From NCBI GenBank assembly GCA_015956445.1, contig WIUZ02000008.1:868001-932000 (forward strand): a stretch of DNA of 64,000 bases. Direction: 5' to 3'. Positions within the stretch are counted from its first letter, which is position 1, and the number at the start of each line of letters is the position of its first letter. The position numbers and the translations under genes were made by a program. The DNA is from Thelephora terrestris. Its lineage: Eukaryota; Basidiomycota; Agaricomycetes; Thelephorales; Thelephoraceae. Below the pieces are notes generated by a model, which did no database searches, was not told where the DNA came from, and saw only the letters and a program-made list of their open reading frames with translations. Of the stretch, positions 33,901 to 45,011 are shown one piece after another.

Positions 33901-35900
33901 TATTTGCGATAGGATTCAATGGGGAAGGTTTTTAGATCCGAGTGGATTAGCTCGAAAGGGGCAGTGGCTCTGGTGCTGGATGGGGGAAAGGTTTTATTGG
34001 TCATCTTTCCTTGCGCACATCCAGTACAGAGGTGCTCTCTTGGGACTTCGACATGAGGAAAATCCTTGATATGTTTTCCGGCCTTTTGGATCACTTCTCT
34101 AGAAGGGTGGGCCAGGCGGCGGTGCATGATTTCAAAGTCAGCATCGTATATGGTTTCAATCTTGGCAGCAGTAAGTTGCGCCCCGAGGAGAGTTCTGATG
34201 ATGTAAATACTATCATCCTCGGTTCGAGGGTGGAAGGTAAGAAACTCGGTTTCTTCTTCGTAGAGTGAGATTTCGCGAGCACTCCCCCTCGAGAAGAGTC
34301 CGCTTTTGAGGAACTGGCCAAGAGATAATAGCCTATGGGATATTTCAGGAACAAAATAGACGGGGTTCAGCCTAACAGCTTTTTCGTCTACATAGAGGAT
34401 CACTGTCCCTTTACCGATGATGGTTGTGAAAGTAGTCGCAGTCCTTAGAGGAATGGGCTCGATTGCCTCGTATTCAACAAAATCATTCATATCGAAGGTA
34501 AAGTGCCGGGATGCACCAGAATCGAGCATCCACACAGCTTCAGTTTCACTCAGGGCGGACAAGGTTAAACAAGTGTATTCGGAAGCTACTACTGAAGACC
34601 TAGTCTTATCTTCAGCCGCTGTGGAGTCGTTAGTATCGTTACTCAACACTTGAACGCTTGTTTCATACCTTCCGCCAGACGGGCCGGCAACCGACACGGG
34701 GGACCCAACAACCATCTCATCTCCTGACCATCCCAGGCTCACCTCATCCTCGCTTGGCGGGGTACGCGCCTTTTTGCGAGGTCGAGGGTCGACCGTCTGC
34801 TCGCAGGAGCGTTCCAGTCGCTTGAGGGTCTCAATCGTGGGCGTGACGCCTAGTCGTGCTGAAAGATCCCTTGCCTTCTGGACGGAGGGGTAGAAGGAAG
34901 GGGTCCCTGCACCTTCACGATGGACCGGGAGGGAGCGTATGGGAAAGGCTGCCATAGAGGCGAAGCCGTAGTCGGTGGCTGACATACCGGAACCAGACGC
35001 AACTGGAGGTTGAGGGGGGACGGGAGAGGGTATGGGGGGTTCCTCAGACTGTTGTGCCTGCTGTTGGAACCTTCCTCGGCCCCCTCGGTTTCCTCGGCGG
35101 TTACGCCCGCGTCCGCCCTGGCCCTGGGACTGATCCCCGCCGTGCTGTTGCTGCTGGAAATTGGGATTTCCGGGAGTGCGCTGTACGTTGGACAGCCTCT
35201 GTGCCTGCTGTCTACCTTTGCCATTGGATGTTTGCTCCCATGCGAGGAGGATCGACCGCCGAAGACCGTCTACATCTAGCTTGGTAAGATCCTCCGTCTG
35301 GCATATGGCCTGTGGGATGTTATTGTACGACGGAGGAAGCTTTGACATGAGCATCATTGCTTTGATGAAGGGGGGGATGACGGCGTCTTCCCCGTTGCTC
35401 TCAAGTCGGCCGATGTGGGAAGCAAACTTGTCTAAGGCGGGCGTGGGGTCTTGTCCCTCAAGGATCCTGACCTCCATCGCATGTTTGAATTCCAGGTAGA
35501 TTCCGATGATCCCTGGCTTTCCATACTCTTTCTCGATTGCTTTGAGAAGGGCGGCAGCGCTGGTCTCAGCTCGGTACTTGTACTGGATATCCGGGACAAG
35601 GCGCAGGAGGATGTTGCCGAGGGCTTTGTCATTTGCCTCAGCCCATGCGTCTACTTCGTCTTGGTTATCAGTGCCTTCCTGTGCCCGAGTCAATAGATTG
35701 TTCTCGGCATCATAGGTGGCTTCTATTTTTGGCCATACCTCGAGGGTAGGTTCCTTCTTCTGGATCGTTCTCCATTGTCCTTGCGACATCAAATATGAGC
35801 GCATTGGTCCAGCCCATTGTTGGTAGTTGGGACCGGAGAGGACGGGGACGAGGGAAGTGAGTTGAGAAGACATTTGTTTTGGGAGGTGGAAGTCCTGCAA
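30987..35900 (-). CDS. Copia gag-pol polyprotein
   Basis: About 1,637 residues. The UBN2-type gag N-terminus has LVPVLSGPNYQQW. A Gln/Gly/Arg-rich linker follows, then the aspartic protease motif MLDSGASRHF, the GAG-pre-integrase HRRLAHPSREVI with a Cys pair LCTGC, and the integrase core with IHSDLKTF and the later catalytic acidic residues. A Pro/Ser-rich linker leads to reverse transcriptase with LKGLDVRNAYLYGELDEEIY and the YVDDAIFTG active site. RNase H carries DSDWASDPTQRRSQSGY, ALSSTEAEYMAL and a terminal HIDIRYHYIRE...NPADLLTK block. Order and motifs are those of Ty1/Copia elements. Confidence 0.96.
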   Translation of the reverse strand: MQDFHLPKQMSSQLTSLVPVLSGPNYQQWAGPMRSYLMSQGQWRTIQKKEPTLEVWPKIEATYDAENNLLTRAQEGTDNQDEVDAWAEANDKALGNILLRLVPDIQYKYRAETSAAALLKAIEKEYGKPGIIGIYLEFKHAMEVRILEGQDPTPALDKFASHIGRLESNGEDAVIPPFIKAMMLMSKLPPSYNNIPQAICQTEDLTKLDVDGLRRSILLAWEQTSNGKGRQQAQRLSNVQRTPGNPNFQQQQHGGDQSQGQGGRGRNRRGNRGGRGRFQQQAQQSEEPPIPSPVPPQPPVASGSGMSATDYGFASMAAFPIRSLPVHREGAGTPSFYPSVQKARDLSARLGVTPTIETLKRLERSCEQTVDPRPRKKARTPPSEDEVSLGWSGDEMVVGSPVSVAGPSGGRYETSVQVLSNDTNDSTAAEDKTRSSVVASEYTCLTLSALSETEAVWMLDSGASRHFTFDMNDFVEYEAIEPIPLRTATTFTTIIGKGTVILYVDEKAVRLNPVYFVPEISHRLLSLGQFLKSGLFSRGSAREISLYEEETEFLTFHPRTEDDSIYIIRTLLGAQLTAAKIETIYDADFEIMHRRLAHPSREVIQKAGKHIKDFPHVEVPREHLCTGCAQGKMTNKTFPPSSTRATAPFELIHSDLKTFPIESYRKYKYSIVFYDDYTSHAWTMNLRTKDAALVATRHFLAMVETKYQKKVRRWMSDAGGEYTSLTFTTMLKEKGIEILQSIPHAHQQNGRAERIIRTLMDKAESMRLQACLPQSWWEFALDHATHVYNRTPNRRLNWQTPFQLLNGSKPSVDHLRVLGCGAYVFIPEEVRINKLAPRSELMTYLGTHPGGKGWIFMRGPNNIIFSAAQATFDELHFPKCPTASTRRNTRLQSTAPPLPSHHCHKDGDCQCPLPGGQEGDDAAPSARPKPTPKPSSKGKERAIEPGPRSQTPVQPRAPTPEPPRSPTPSSSSDSDPEDAPPAPIMPPSPIKQRKSGRERKVPAKPGNVYGSKHPVEIIKSTRRMKDWKKVVGDFSVAPRRGRSSGAIPVPGPSSQPLPERESSAEEEIEEASESENEVEQSIEPSGFTTPEEDTGALLARLCREGGVELQNLLISKAVSPTAGEKTPKEWKYRDIATLPQAELEEWRTACNEELEALRRRKVYDLVERPRGRKVIKNRWVFDQKPDGRKKARLVAKGFSQVEGMDYDAVFSPVVRFETVRLIFAMAALGGWVLKGLDVRNAYLYGELDEEIYMEQPEGFVAPGKETHVLRLKRALYGLKQAGLAWWRALKRSMEKLGFKSLSSDVGIFIYQDKDGRFVIALIYVDDAIFTGPHTALTEQLKGEFMKVWETRDLGDLTDFLRMRITRHGSKISIDQCAYLQTVLERCGMQNAKVAATPLPAGYVPTPSTEVACPERRSRFQTIIGSLLYLMLGTRPDIAFAVTKLAQYAANPSKEHVEKALYICRYLIGTSKYRLTYDGDSREGISACTDSDWASDPTQRRSQSGYFVRMAKGLISWTSRAQKTIALSSTEAEYMALSDCSRQVVWMHTLLGELGYDLKAIPICGDNQGSIFIASNPVTEKRSKHIDIRYHYIREVINDGRVVVYFIPGDDNPADLLTKNLGVVKLKKFRDALGLEFF

Positions 35901-36277
35901 CCAATAACAAGTTTCATCAGTTATTGTACGCTTTTCTTTTATGCTAGAAGCAAGTGAAAGGGGAAGAAGCAGCCTTTCCCTTCAGGGATTACTTTGGTGA
36001 AGAGCTTTATCGCATATTGCCTCATTCCACACCGTCGGCAGATGTTAATCGACTACCCTCCCCTGTGGGGTCTACGAATGTGTGTTGTGCTCAGCTTTGG
36101 CTAGTCACTGTTTCATCCCCTCTTGGGGTTTTGACTTTTTGTTCTAAGTCCCCTTCCTACGCAGTGGGTAGCGCAGTGGCAGCCATTAAGGCGCACTAAG
36201 GTAAGATTTAGAGCCTGTCCACAGCGCAGCCACAGGGGCGCAGCTTGGGACACAGGGCATAGCCCGGGCTCATAACC

Positions 36278-36631
36278 TGTTGAGCAGGTAGAGCATAATA
36301 CTATACTACTACATGGATACTCTAATCCTTACCTGAAGGGGAGAGGTTTATAGTTGCTAGTGGGGGAGAGAGAGAGAGAAGCGATTGATTGATCTATCTA
36401 CACATGAGGGGTATATATATCTATCTACTCTATTAACGTCACAACTGTATAGTGTGACTGATGCAGGGTCCGTGCGGCGGCTTAAGGCACGCGCGCGTCA
36501 TACCGATCGATCGGGTCACTGATGTGACACCGTCCCTTCGGGTCGCTTATTCAGCACTCCCCGGCATCGGCTCTCGCATGAAGCAGTGGAGCCGGTTGAC
36601 CCGTTGCCGGGCACAGACCTCCGGTTCAACA
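36278..36631 (-). repeat. Copia 5' LTR
   Basis: 354 bp, nearly identical to the 3' LTR. A primer-binding region is expected just inside it, at about 36250-36277. Confidence 0.95.
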
Positions 36632-36828
36632 CGCTTCACCCAGAACCGTCAGCCGTGTCACATTGAAGTGTAGGAGTAAAATATATGTTTCAAGTATTAC
36701 TACAATTTTATCTGCGAAACCATCGCTGCAGACTGCACAGGGAAGTCAGTAGCTAATACCCCCTGCGTTTTTGGCCCGATCACCCAAATCAGGGACCCCG
36801 GACACCAGGGTGGGGGGGGGTCCCTTGG

Positions 36829-36869
36829 GACAGTTGCGTGTCCCCGGGTGCGCTGCCGCGCACCCCCTG
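36829..36869. repeat. Right TIR of the composite element
   Basis: 41-bp inverse of 14946-14986, followed directly by the CTTGAAAC duplication. Confidence 0.9.
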
Positions 36870-36877
36870 CTTGAAAC

Positions 36878-38892
36878 CGGGATAAAAGCGATTCCAAATC
36901 GACACGAAAATAGGGCCTTTCAGCCCCTTCCCTTATGACCGCGGATAAGTACTGTAATCCCGAGTCGGAGTCAAGCTTCAGACCCCCGCGTAGTATTCCC
37001 TTCCGTTACCTCCTTCAGACTTTTGTGATATGTGGTGCCGGCGCTGGTCTTAGTAGACGTGTTCCACATGTCATGCAGAGCATCTATGGGAACAGTCTGC
37101 AAACAGCGGGTACTCGGGCTGTAGACTAGATGTGAGTCACAGCAAAGGGGTTCTGAATCGACATCCAATGAAAGTAGTCTTGAGTGATGTGCACCATGAT
37201 CTATGTTTCCTACAAGCTACGGAGTATTTCATGGCTACAAACATTTTATTCATCACAGGGGCGTGCGGTAAGTATATGCCAATATGTTGCGATAGTTGTG
37301 TACCGTTGCACGACAGGCGATGGTGGTGATGCCCATGTCATTCGGCGCTCTTCCATGCGTTTGACTGCTACTTTCGTCGCTTCAGTCTGTTTGATCAAAG
37401 CCGTTGATATAAGTGCGAAGCCACAGCCGCATCTTTCTAGGAGCCAGGCCATACCTCGCACATAAAATTTCGAATGAGAGGCAAGCAATCATCACAATCG
37501 CGATCATGTCCTATTACCAACGCCATGAGTGGCGAGCGGGCTTCATCAGGCGAGGGAAATGCAAGACTCGAGGCTTACAGTCGAGGAAAGAAGAGTCATA
37601 AACTTTTCATCGCAGTTTTTATGTCATAACTTAAGGAGAACACGTGTAGCTTGTGCAGGAGATGCCGTTACGGTGAGTGAGCGAAGCGGAATAATCTATC
37701 TGAAACCGTGAGTAATGTTTCGGAAGCAGGTGAATGGCAAGTGATAGAGCAATGGAAGTTGGTATGTCCTGCCGCCCAAGTAAGTCTAAAGTGCGGTTGG
37801 GCCGACAAGGCGGAGACTTCCGCAAGCCTACCGGATATATTCCTCGTGATGGTATAATGACGAGCCATTGAGCTCACATCCTGGCAGAGAGACGTAGAGC
37901 TTGCCAAATGTGGCAGGTAGTAACGCGGACCCTGAACGGACAAAGGCATCTGTGAACGGAGAGCCTCCTGATTCAAGTCAATGGCCCTTTCGTACTCAGA
38001 GGCGACAAGTGAGTACGTTGCGTTATGAATGACACGAGAGCGAGGGAGTTTGTCAACAACAGCAAGGCCTCAATCCGGAAGAAGGCTCTGACGTCGATAC
38101 TGAGACCGAATGAATAGGAAGCAGCGTGAACGCCGCGTGGAGACGATTGCCAGTGTCTCTATGCCCCCGCGTGGGATACAAACACAAAATTTGCTTGGTC
38201 TTGGGGTAAAACGCTGAATTCGACACAGATCTTCCGTGAAGGGCTTCTGCAGTGGACACGAGACCAGATCTCGAGAGAGGTTTGAGACGGCCGGACCGGG
38301 CCGTCACGAGCATAGAGAGCCTCCGATTGCCACGATCGAGGTCTGAATCCCGTCGACGTCAACCGTTCTGTTTGGCGATCCGCTCGTTCAGGTCGGGACC
38401 ACCAGCCCTCCCCGTTTATCTAGCCAGACGGGGGCATCGACACACCTCTCATCTCGCCTTCTCTTTTATTCGGGTGCTACTTTCCCCATCATCAATCCTT
38501 CAACGACTTCTTTCGCCTCTGAGCAAAGCAGGCCGGACAGCTAACCCGTCCATACCTTCCGCTGTACTGCTCTCTTTCAAGACACTGTACCTTCAGACAT
38601 TGGTCCAATGTCCGGGGGTGAAGGTGGGGCGCACGAGAGAAAACGTAGGCCATTCTCAAAAGCTCCACTGCCACAGAACATAAGGTAGTGTGGCCTTTCA
38701 CCAAGAGAAGGGCGAACGGGAAACTCCTGAGACGTTTGATCCCGCGTAATGACCGGGAATAGAAATGTCGTCGACTCGTGCTGCCCAGATATCGTGGCGG
38801 TACTCAACTTGTCTCGTCGCTACCAAGCGTATAACAGCCCTCCACCTCGTCAAGCTATTTCCAGCTATTTCCGCGCCCGCTAAAGCAACCCC
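36878..38892. other. Intergenic region with no recognised gene
   Basis: About 2.0 kb between the composite element and the first NACHT gene. Only short frames without motifs. The last 110 bp resemble the region before the second NACHT gene, so the duplication includes the proximal promoter or 5'-UTR. Confidence 0.5.
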
Positions 38893-41800
38893 ATGTTCAA
38901 GAAGCGACGTTCAACGAGTTTTGAGGCCACTGGGAGTAATCAAAATCCGGGCAGCGGGCGTGGGTTATTCATATTCGGCTGAAATACAGCGATTTGACGG
39001 ATTTGTGTCTGCTAGGAACGAAGCAGAGAATCAGCGATTGCGCGAAAACGCTCCTCGATACCGCGAAAGAGTCCGCAGATGTGTGTATTCCTCTCAAGCC
39101 CATCCTTGGAGGAGTGAGCGCTCTCGTCAAGCATTATGAGGTGATCGCCGAGCCAATAATCATTACCCGAAGCTGACGAGGTCTGCACACAGCAATTTGA
39201 AGATGTCAAGGAAAAGGTTGAAGAATTGATACCTTTGTTGAATAGGTTCAAACAAGATATCGCCACTGCGACGGTTGAAGGAGACCCCGAGGAGACAAAT
39301 CGGCGCCTGGGCTTGATTAGGTAAATCCGTGCTGCGAACGATGCCGATCATGACCAACGCAACTCTAGAAAATTCAAAGAGATCGAAGACTTATCCGAGA
39401 AGCTGTCAGCAAAGGGTTCCATCACTCGATTCGTCGACAGAGGGGAGGACTCCAAACTGGTGGCAAGGCTCATCGAGCGATTCCGAGAGACCATTCTTTA
39501 CTATCAAGTCGGTTATTATTATTACCCACAGTCGGGCATTGTTGACGGCGGGGCCAGATCTCTCAACAGCAAGGGATCTATCGTCAAATTAATCATCTCA
39601 CAGTGAGATTACTCCATCTTGTCCACGTATTTGGCACCAACTGACCTGTTTCCAAGTCGTCGTTCGGTACACTCTTGAAGCTTCAGGAGGTAACTCGCTC
39701 CTGGCAGCCTGCTTGTCACTGCACTCGCTCACAAATGAACAGAAACCTCTAGCAGTGAGGATCAAGCTGGAATCCGTCGTAGCGCAGTTGAATAGACTTA
39801 GGGATGCCCCCTGGAAAGAGCTCCAGCATGAGCGGTGGGCGAAGCTGTTCGAGTAAGGAGCTAAAATAACCCATCGACGGGCGTGCTAATTCCCCTGCTC
39901 AGTGATCTCAGACCCATCAAGGACAAGGCAACGTGCTTCTACGAGCACTTGATGGCCGAGGGGTACGTCGAGGGCGAAGGGGACATTGTAGCTGTATCCG
40001 AATTAGCGGAAGGCCTCCGGGATGTCCTCCTTGGGTACCAGGTCCGTATCCGGGAGCCGGTGCAACGATCTGATTACTAAAATTGGTGCTTGGACAGACG
40101 GTGCAACAGCAGGAGATTTACAATCAGAATTGTAGGCTGATAGTAAGTTACACAGCTATTTCTCTAAAAATGTGACTGGCCTAAATGTATTTCTAGGACG
40201 CAGGTTAGACTTTGTTCCCCGGTTTCTCACTGACCGACTCACACGTCTTTGCAGCTGACCTGTTGGTGTTGAACAACTGTCTTCGTGCACGAGGAGCTGA
40301 ATATCGTCACGGCGACCGCCGTGGTTGCCTCAAAGGAACTCGAGACACCGTGCTCGCCGAGATCGAGTCATGGGCCAAGGACTTCACCAAGTCTCCTGTC
40401 TTCTGGCTGAACGGGCTTGCCGGAACCGGGAAATCTACGATCGCTCAAACCATTTCCGAGCGTGTCTTCGCTGAAGCCCGCCTCGGAGCGTCCTTCTTTT
40501 GCTCACGCGACTTTGAGGACCGCAGCAATCTCCGCTCCATATTCCCCACCATTGCCTTCCAGCTGGCACACAAATACCCCGACTTTCGATCCCACCTCGT
40601 CCCCCTCCTACGGTCGAATCCCGATGTTGCACACGAGCCGCTTTACAGCCAGATGCAGAAGTTGGTCGCAGAGCCGCTTCGTGAAACGGGGATTTCGACG
40701 GTGATCGTGATCGACGCCCTCGACGAATGTAAGGACGATGAGCCATCCTCTGCGATCCTATCTGTTCTGGGGCGGTTCGTCGGGGACATCCCCAAAGTCA
40801 AGTTCTTCATCACTGGCAGGCCTGAGCCCAGGATCAGGACCGGATTTCGCCTTCCTCTCCTCGTGGACTCGACCAATGTCTTCGTGCTTCACGACGTTCA
40901 CCCCTCCCTAATCAACAACGACATACGGCTTTACCTAAAGCACGAACTTTCTGAACTCGCACAGCGGCGTCGGCTAGAGCGATGGCCAAGTGATGAACAC
41001 ATCGACCTGTTGTGTCATCGAGCCGCTGGCTTCTTTGTCTATGCTGTTGCGACCGTCAAGTTCTTGAGTAGTACCATTCACCTCCCAAAAAAACAACTAG
41101 GCGTCATCTTGAAGCTTCCGGAAAGCACAGCACCCGAGGGCAAGACACGGTACAACCCGAACACCACACTCGACTCCCTGTACACATCAATCCTCGAAGC
41201 GGCTATCAGCGATGCGGACCCCGAAGTGGATTCCAGGGTCCGAACTACCATTGGCACAATCATTTTGGCTGTAAACCCCCTTCCACCCCTGGCCATCGCG
41301 GAGCTGATGAGTCTGGACCCCGAGGAGGTCATCCTATTCCTCACATGCATACAGTCACTGCTTTCCATGGGCGAGGATCCCAACCAGCCTATCAAACCCT
41401 TCCACAAGTCGTTTCCAGACTTCATCGTCGATCCCTCTCGTTGTGCCAACCCAAGGTTTCGCATCTCCCCAGAGCACCTACACCATGAACTCGTAACAAA
41501 CTGCCTGAGAATAATGAACGATGGGTTAGAACAGAACCTTCTATCGCTCCCTGCATATTCCTTAAATTCGGAGGTGAAAGATCTACAGACCAGAATCAAC
41601 AACCGGATTGGGATCGCCTTGCAGTATGCCTGCCAGTCCTGGCATAGCCATCTTGTCGAGACCAGGGAGGGTATCACAGGTGTCATCTCCTATCTGACTA
41701 TTTTCCTGAAGAATAATTTCCTAGCCTGGTTGGAGGTACTTAGTGTCCTTGGGGAAGTAGGGGGAGCCGCCGTTGGATTGGAAAAGCTGATGACCTGGTT

Positions 41801-43694
41801 ACAGAAGGTTTGGTTCTCTTCTCTCTATTGTCACATCCGACGCTAAAGTAGCTCAAATTAGGTCTTCCAGGATGATAGCCTTCTGGACATCGCCCAAGAC
41901 TGTTTCAATTTTGTGACAAAGTTCTTCGAACCCATCAAAGTCTCCGCCACCCACGTTTACCACTCTGCGCTGGAACTATGTCCTATGTCGTCTATTGTCC
42001 GAGGGCTGTACTCCCACCGGTGCCAACCCCTTGATCCCTCCCCAAGAGTCGTCATCGGAGCTCCTCGCTCGTGGAACCAGGCGATATCCATATCCAACAA
42101 GGATCGCGAACACGGATTCTGCATCTGGTCACCATGTGGTCGGTTTGTTGCGACGCAGACAGCAGAAGCAGTCGAGATCCGGGATCAACTCACGTTCCAA
42201 TTACTCAACACCCTACAACCTGCAGAAGCGACCCATCCGCTGACGGGCCCACTTGCCTATTTACCCGATGGATGTTCCCTTGCCTGTGTCGCTGGAACCT
42301 CCGTTGTGATCTGGGACATACAGACAGGTGGAGTGGCCAAAGAGTTTGAGTGTGGCTTCAAAAGTACCTCAATGGTGTGGTCATTGGATGGAGGAAAGAT
42401 TGGATTCTTCGACTCCCAGAAGAATGTCTACACATACGACCTCGCTTCGAGTACGATACTATCCCACGAAAAATCCTGGTCGGAAGGTAACCAATACCTT
42501 TGGGCACAAGAAAAGTCTTTCGGGATCCTCACAGTGGTGCCAGGCAGTTCCAATTCCCCGACTAGAATCGAATTCTTCGAGGTTGGACGCACTCTTGTCA
42601 GGACCCAATCATTATCCACGTGGAACTGTTCCATGACCGAATCTCAATACATTCCAGAGGTCTCCTACTCCCCGGTCACTCGTCGTTTCTCTGTTTCTTC
42701 TGATCGTACGCTCCACGTCTTTGATCTGGAGAGTCGCTTTTTAGACGAAGTTGGTCTCTACACTTTTCACTGCTTCTCTTCCGATGGAACACTTTTTGCT
42801 GCTGCCACCACATATGATATTCGTGTTTGGAGGCTTCGTAAAGATAGAGGGACTCGCTCTTCCGTGATATGGAAGAGATTCTACTGTCCGGGCCCGACCC
42901 TTTTCCTTCAATTCTCCCCAACTCAATTTTCGATCCTGGGCCATGTTAAGGGGATTTTCCACGGGTGGCGTTTGCATGACCGTCCCACTCCCACAACCGA
43001 CCGTCTATTCCATGCAGGACTTCCCCACTCCCGGAATTATGTTGCAGTTGCCTACAAGTCGGAAAGCACTGTCACGATCATCAACCTCCGTTCACGGGCC
43101 CCTTCTCGGTTGATCGAAACCGGTGTGGAGATAGAGGCTTTGGTCGTCACCGGCAACGTACTTTTGGTGTTGGGTTGGCAAAAAGTTGTTGGCTGGTTGC
43201 TTACGGAAGAGGGACTGGTAGGCGGGGTATCCGATGGTAGGAATGCCGGCCCTGGTGACAGCATTTGGGCCGTGTCACTATCTCATTCTGAATACGCACC
43301 GATCTTCAAGGTCGAAGGCCAGGTTGGGATGATTGCACCCGACAGAGATTCTCCGAGATATTTCATCTATCACACAGAGACTGGGAAGGTTCTCCCGCCT
43401 GACCAAGTGCCTCAACATTCCAGCAGTCCTGGAAAAACCCTTGGACATGTACCCTGGAATCAGGACTCTCTTGGCTTCCACAATCTTTCCCAACAGAAAT
43501 CTTCCCCAGAAAGCAGCTGGCAGACCTTAGAGGTCACGTGGGTGAGGGATCCAGAAGGGAAACACAGGCTATGGTTACCTGTCGAGTGGAGGTCATCGTG
43601 GGTTCCCATGGAATGGCGCCAGGGCATTGCAACACAGCTTGGCTTTGTTGGCATTGAACTTGTTATCCTCAAGTTTTGGTTAGGATCCCTCTAG
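38893..43694 (+). CDS. NACHT-WD40 (STAND NTPase), copy 1
   Basis: Start MFKKRRSTSFEATG at 38893. Several short exons follow (39017-39139, 39200-39320, 39365-39510, then small ones to about 40210) encoding a helical N-terminal region with QRISDCAKTLLDTAKESAD and FEDVKEKVEELIPLL. A large exon (about 40255-41810) holds the NACHT domain: P-loop GLAGTGKSTIAQ, Walker B VIVIDALDECKDD and sensor FFITGRPEPRIR, then helical repeats. An intron (41811-41866) leads to the last exon, with degenerate WD40-like blades (HGFCIWSPCGRFVATQ, SVVIWDIQTGG). STAND proteins of this layout are signal-sensing switches: ligand binding by the repeats opens NTP-driven oligomerisation, linked in fungi to non-self recognition and programmed cell death. 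The effector N-terminus is not a type I recognise. Confidence 0.88.
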
Positions 43695-45011
43695 TTCCGT
43701 TAGTTCCACTCAGCTGAAAAATCTTCTCTTCAGGCGTTAAGAAGGTCGCTGTCATTCCCCTCACCTCAACCCTAGAAACCCACTTTTTCCTATGTTCTGC
43801 ACTCCGACATCCCAATAAATTCCAAAAAAACTGTGATGCATCTCTCGCCCGAGCGATTCTTTGGTCGGATTGCGGAAAGTGACTTGACCAAGGGATGCTG
43901 CAGGTCCAAAAGGGTGTGATAGATTCAATGTCGAAGATCAAGTTTCCGGCGGATGCAGCGTCTCATTCAGGTCACGTAACGGCGTTAAGCGCGTGTCTTC
44001 CCCGCTGGGGGCAATCGCCCAGCCGAAGGAAGACGTTCTGGCGAGCTGGGCGAATGTCGGGCACTCACCTCGGCTCCTTTTCACCCGTCTCAAAAAACGA
44101 ATGATCCTGCGCTGACTAACGTGCTCGTTGCCCTCTGGTGTCATGTTGATGGTACTACGTTTATGCTCATAAGATCCTCGTCCGCGTCAGCGACCGTATT
44201 ACAGTGTAGCCAAAGATCACCTCGTGGAGGTCGCGGTTTTGAACGGAAAGCGGGTCAGCGTCAACGACAGGGAGAATGGAACTTGTGATATGGATTCAAA
44301 GTATCTTCACGGACGTTCCTCTGGAATGGACCGAGCAGCTTTCGGATGTTGGATTGGTCTTGCGTTACCGCCGTGGGCGTCAACTTTTACCCCACACCCA
44401 CTGCCAATGGGGTAGGTCTCTACTCATCGAAAGCCGGGTTGATATCCCCCACTTAGGCTTCCGGTGCATCCAATCGAGAAGAGAGGGGGGCTTCGTTTGA
44501 ATACTCGGCTAGCGAGTTTTCCTGTTATGAGTGCGGACAAACCCTTCGGTATCCACCGGGTCGCGAGACTCTAGAAATGCCGGGCAGGACAGCGCCTCCC
44601 TTTGATATGAGAGTAGAATCTTGTATTTGCCAGGATTACTCCACGATGTCGCTTTTGCCCACCTCCAATACAAGGAAGCATCGTGTCCCATACATCTGGG
44701 GGCTCTAAGACTTTCATAATAACAGAAAATCGCGGTCTCGGAAGAGCGGAGCAGGATTCCCTCGAGGAGGTCAAGCGCGAAGCCCCTGAGTTGGTCCCAA
44801 CGGTGTGACACTTGCACACAGCCACATGCCACTTCTCCTGTCATCGTTTCATCCACAGCACAAATCAATCGACGACGTTTCGGCTCCAAGGAGATTAGGC
44901 CTCAAAACAGATCAGATCGGAAACCCAGCATACAGCCCATTGAAGGCTCAAGACAAATTTATTTAGTTCAGAAAAAAATTCGCAGCAATTGCCAAAGCCA
45001 CCTTCTAAATC
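43695..45011. other. Intergenic region between NACHT copy 1 and the F-box gene
   Basis: No convincing gene. The first 200 bp or so match the region after NACHT copy 2 (54230-54440, for example GAAACCCACTTT and AAAGTGACTTG), marking the right limit of the tandem duplication. The rest shows only short frames. Confidence 0.5.

Larger units (their letters stand above)
30557..36631 (-). mobile_element. Copia (Pseudoviridae-type) LTR retrotransposon
   Basis: 6,075-bp element with two 354-bp LTRs starting TGTTGAG and ending TTCAACA, flanked by the 5-bp target duplication CGCTT (30552-30556 and 36632-36636). One long polyprotein frame lies on the minus strand in Copia order: gag, protease, integrase, reverse transcriptase, RNase H. 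A purine tract (AAGGGGGAG on the minus strand) adjoins the LTR at 30910. I saw one difference between the LTRs on reading, so insertion looks recent. The copy looks whole. It sits in the 5' non-coding part of the composite element. Confidence 0.96.
14946..36869 (-). mobile_element. Composite DNA element with 41-bp TIRs and 8-bp target duplication
   Basis: The ends are perfect 41-bp inverted repeats starting CAGGGGGTGCGCGG (14946-14986 and 36829-36869). Directly outside both lies CTTGAAAC (14938-14945 and 36870-36877), an 8-bp target duplication. Inside, on the minus strand, is a transposase-like gene (30342 to 15149) interrupted by three inserted units (18917-22474, 22576-29602, 30557-36631). 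Without those three the element would be about 5.3 kb. CAG ends and 8-bp duplications are known for hAT, P and KDZ-type DNA transposons; the superfamily is not settled. Each inserted unit has its own flanking duplication. Confidence 0.85.

Noticed and set aside
38053-38704. Overlapping frames of 67-143 codons before NACHT copy 1
   Set aside because: Several frames on both strands with no motif; high GC alone explains them.
44509-44889. 126-codon minus-strand frame between NACHT copy 1 and the F-box gene
   Set aside because: No recognisable domain, no repeat of it elsewhere in the window, and no promoter or splice evidence.
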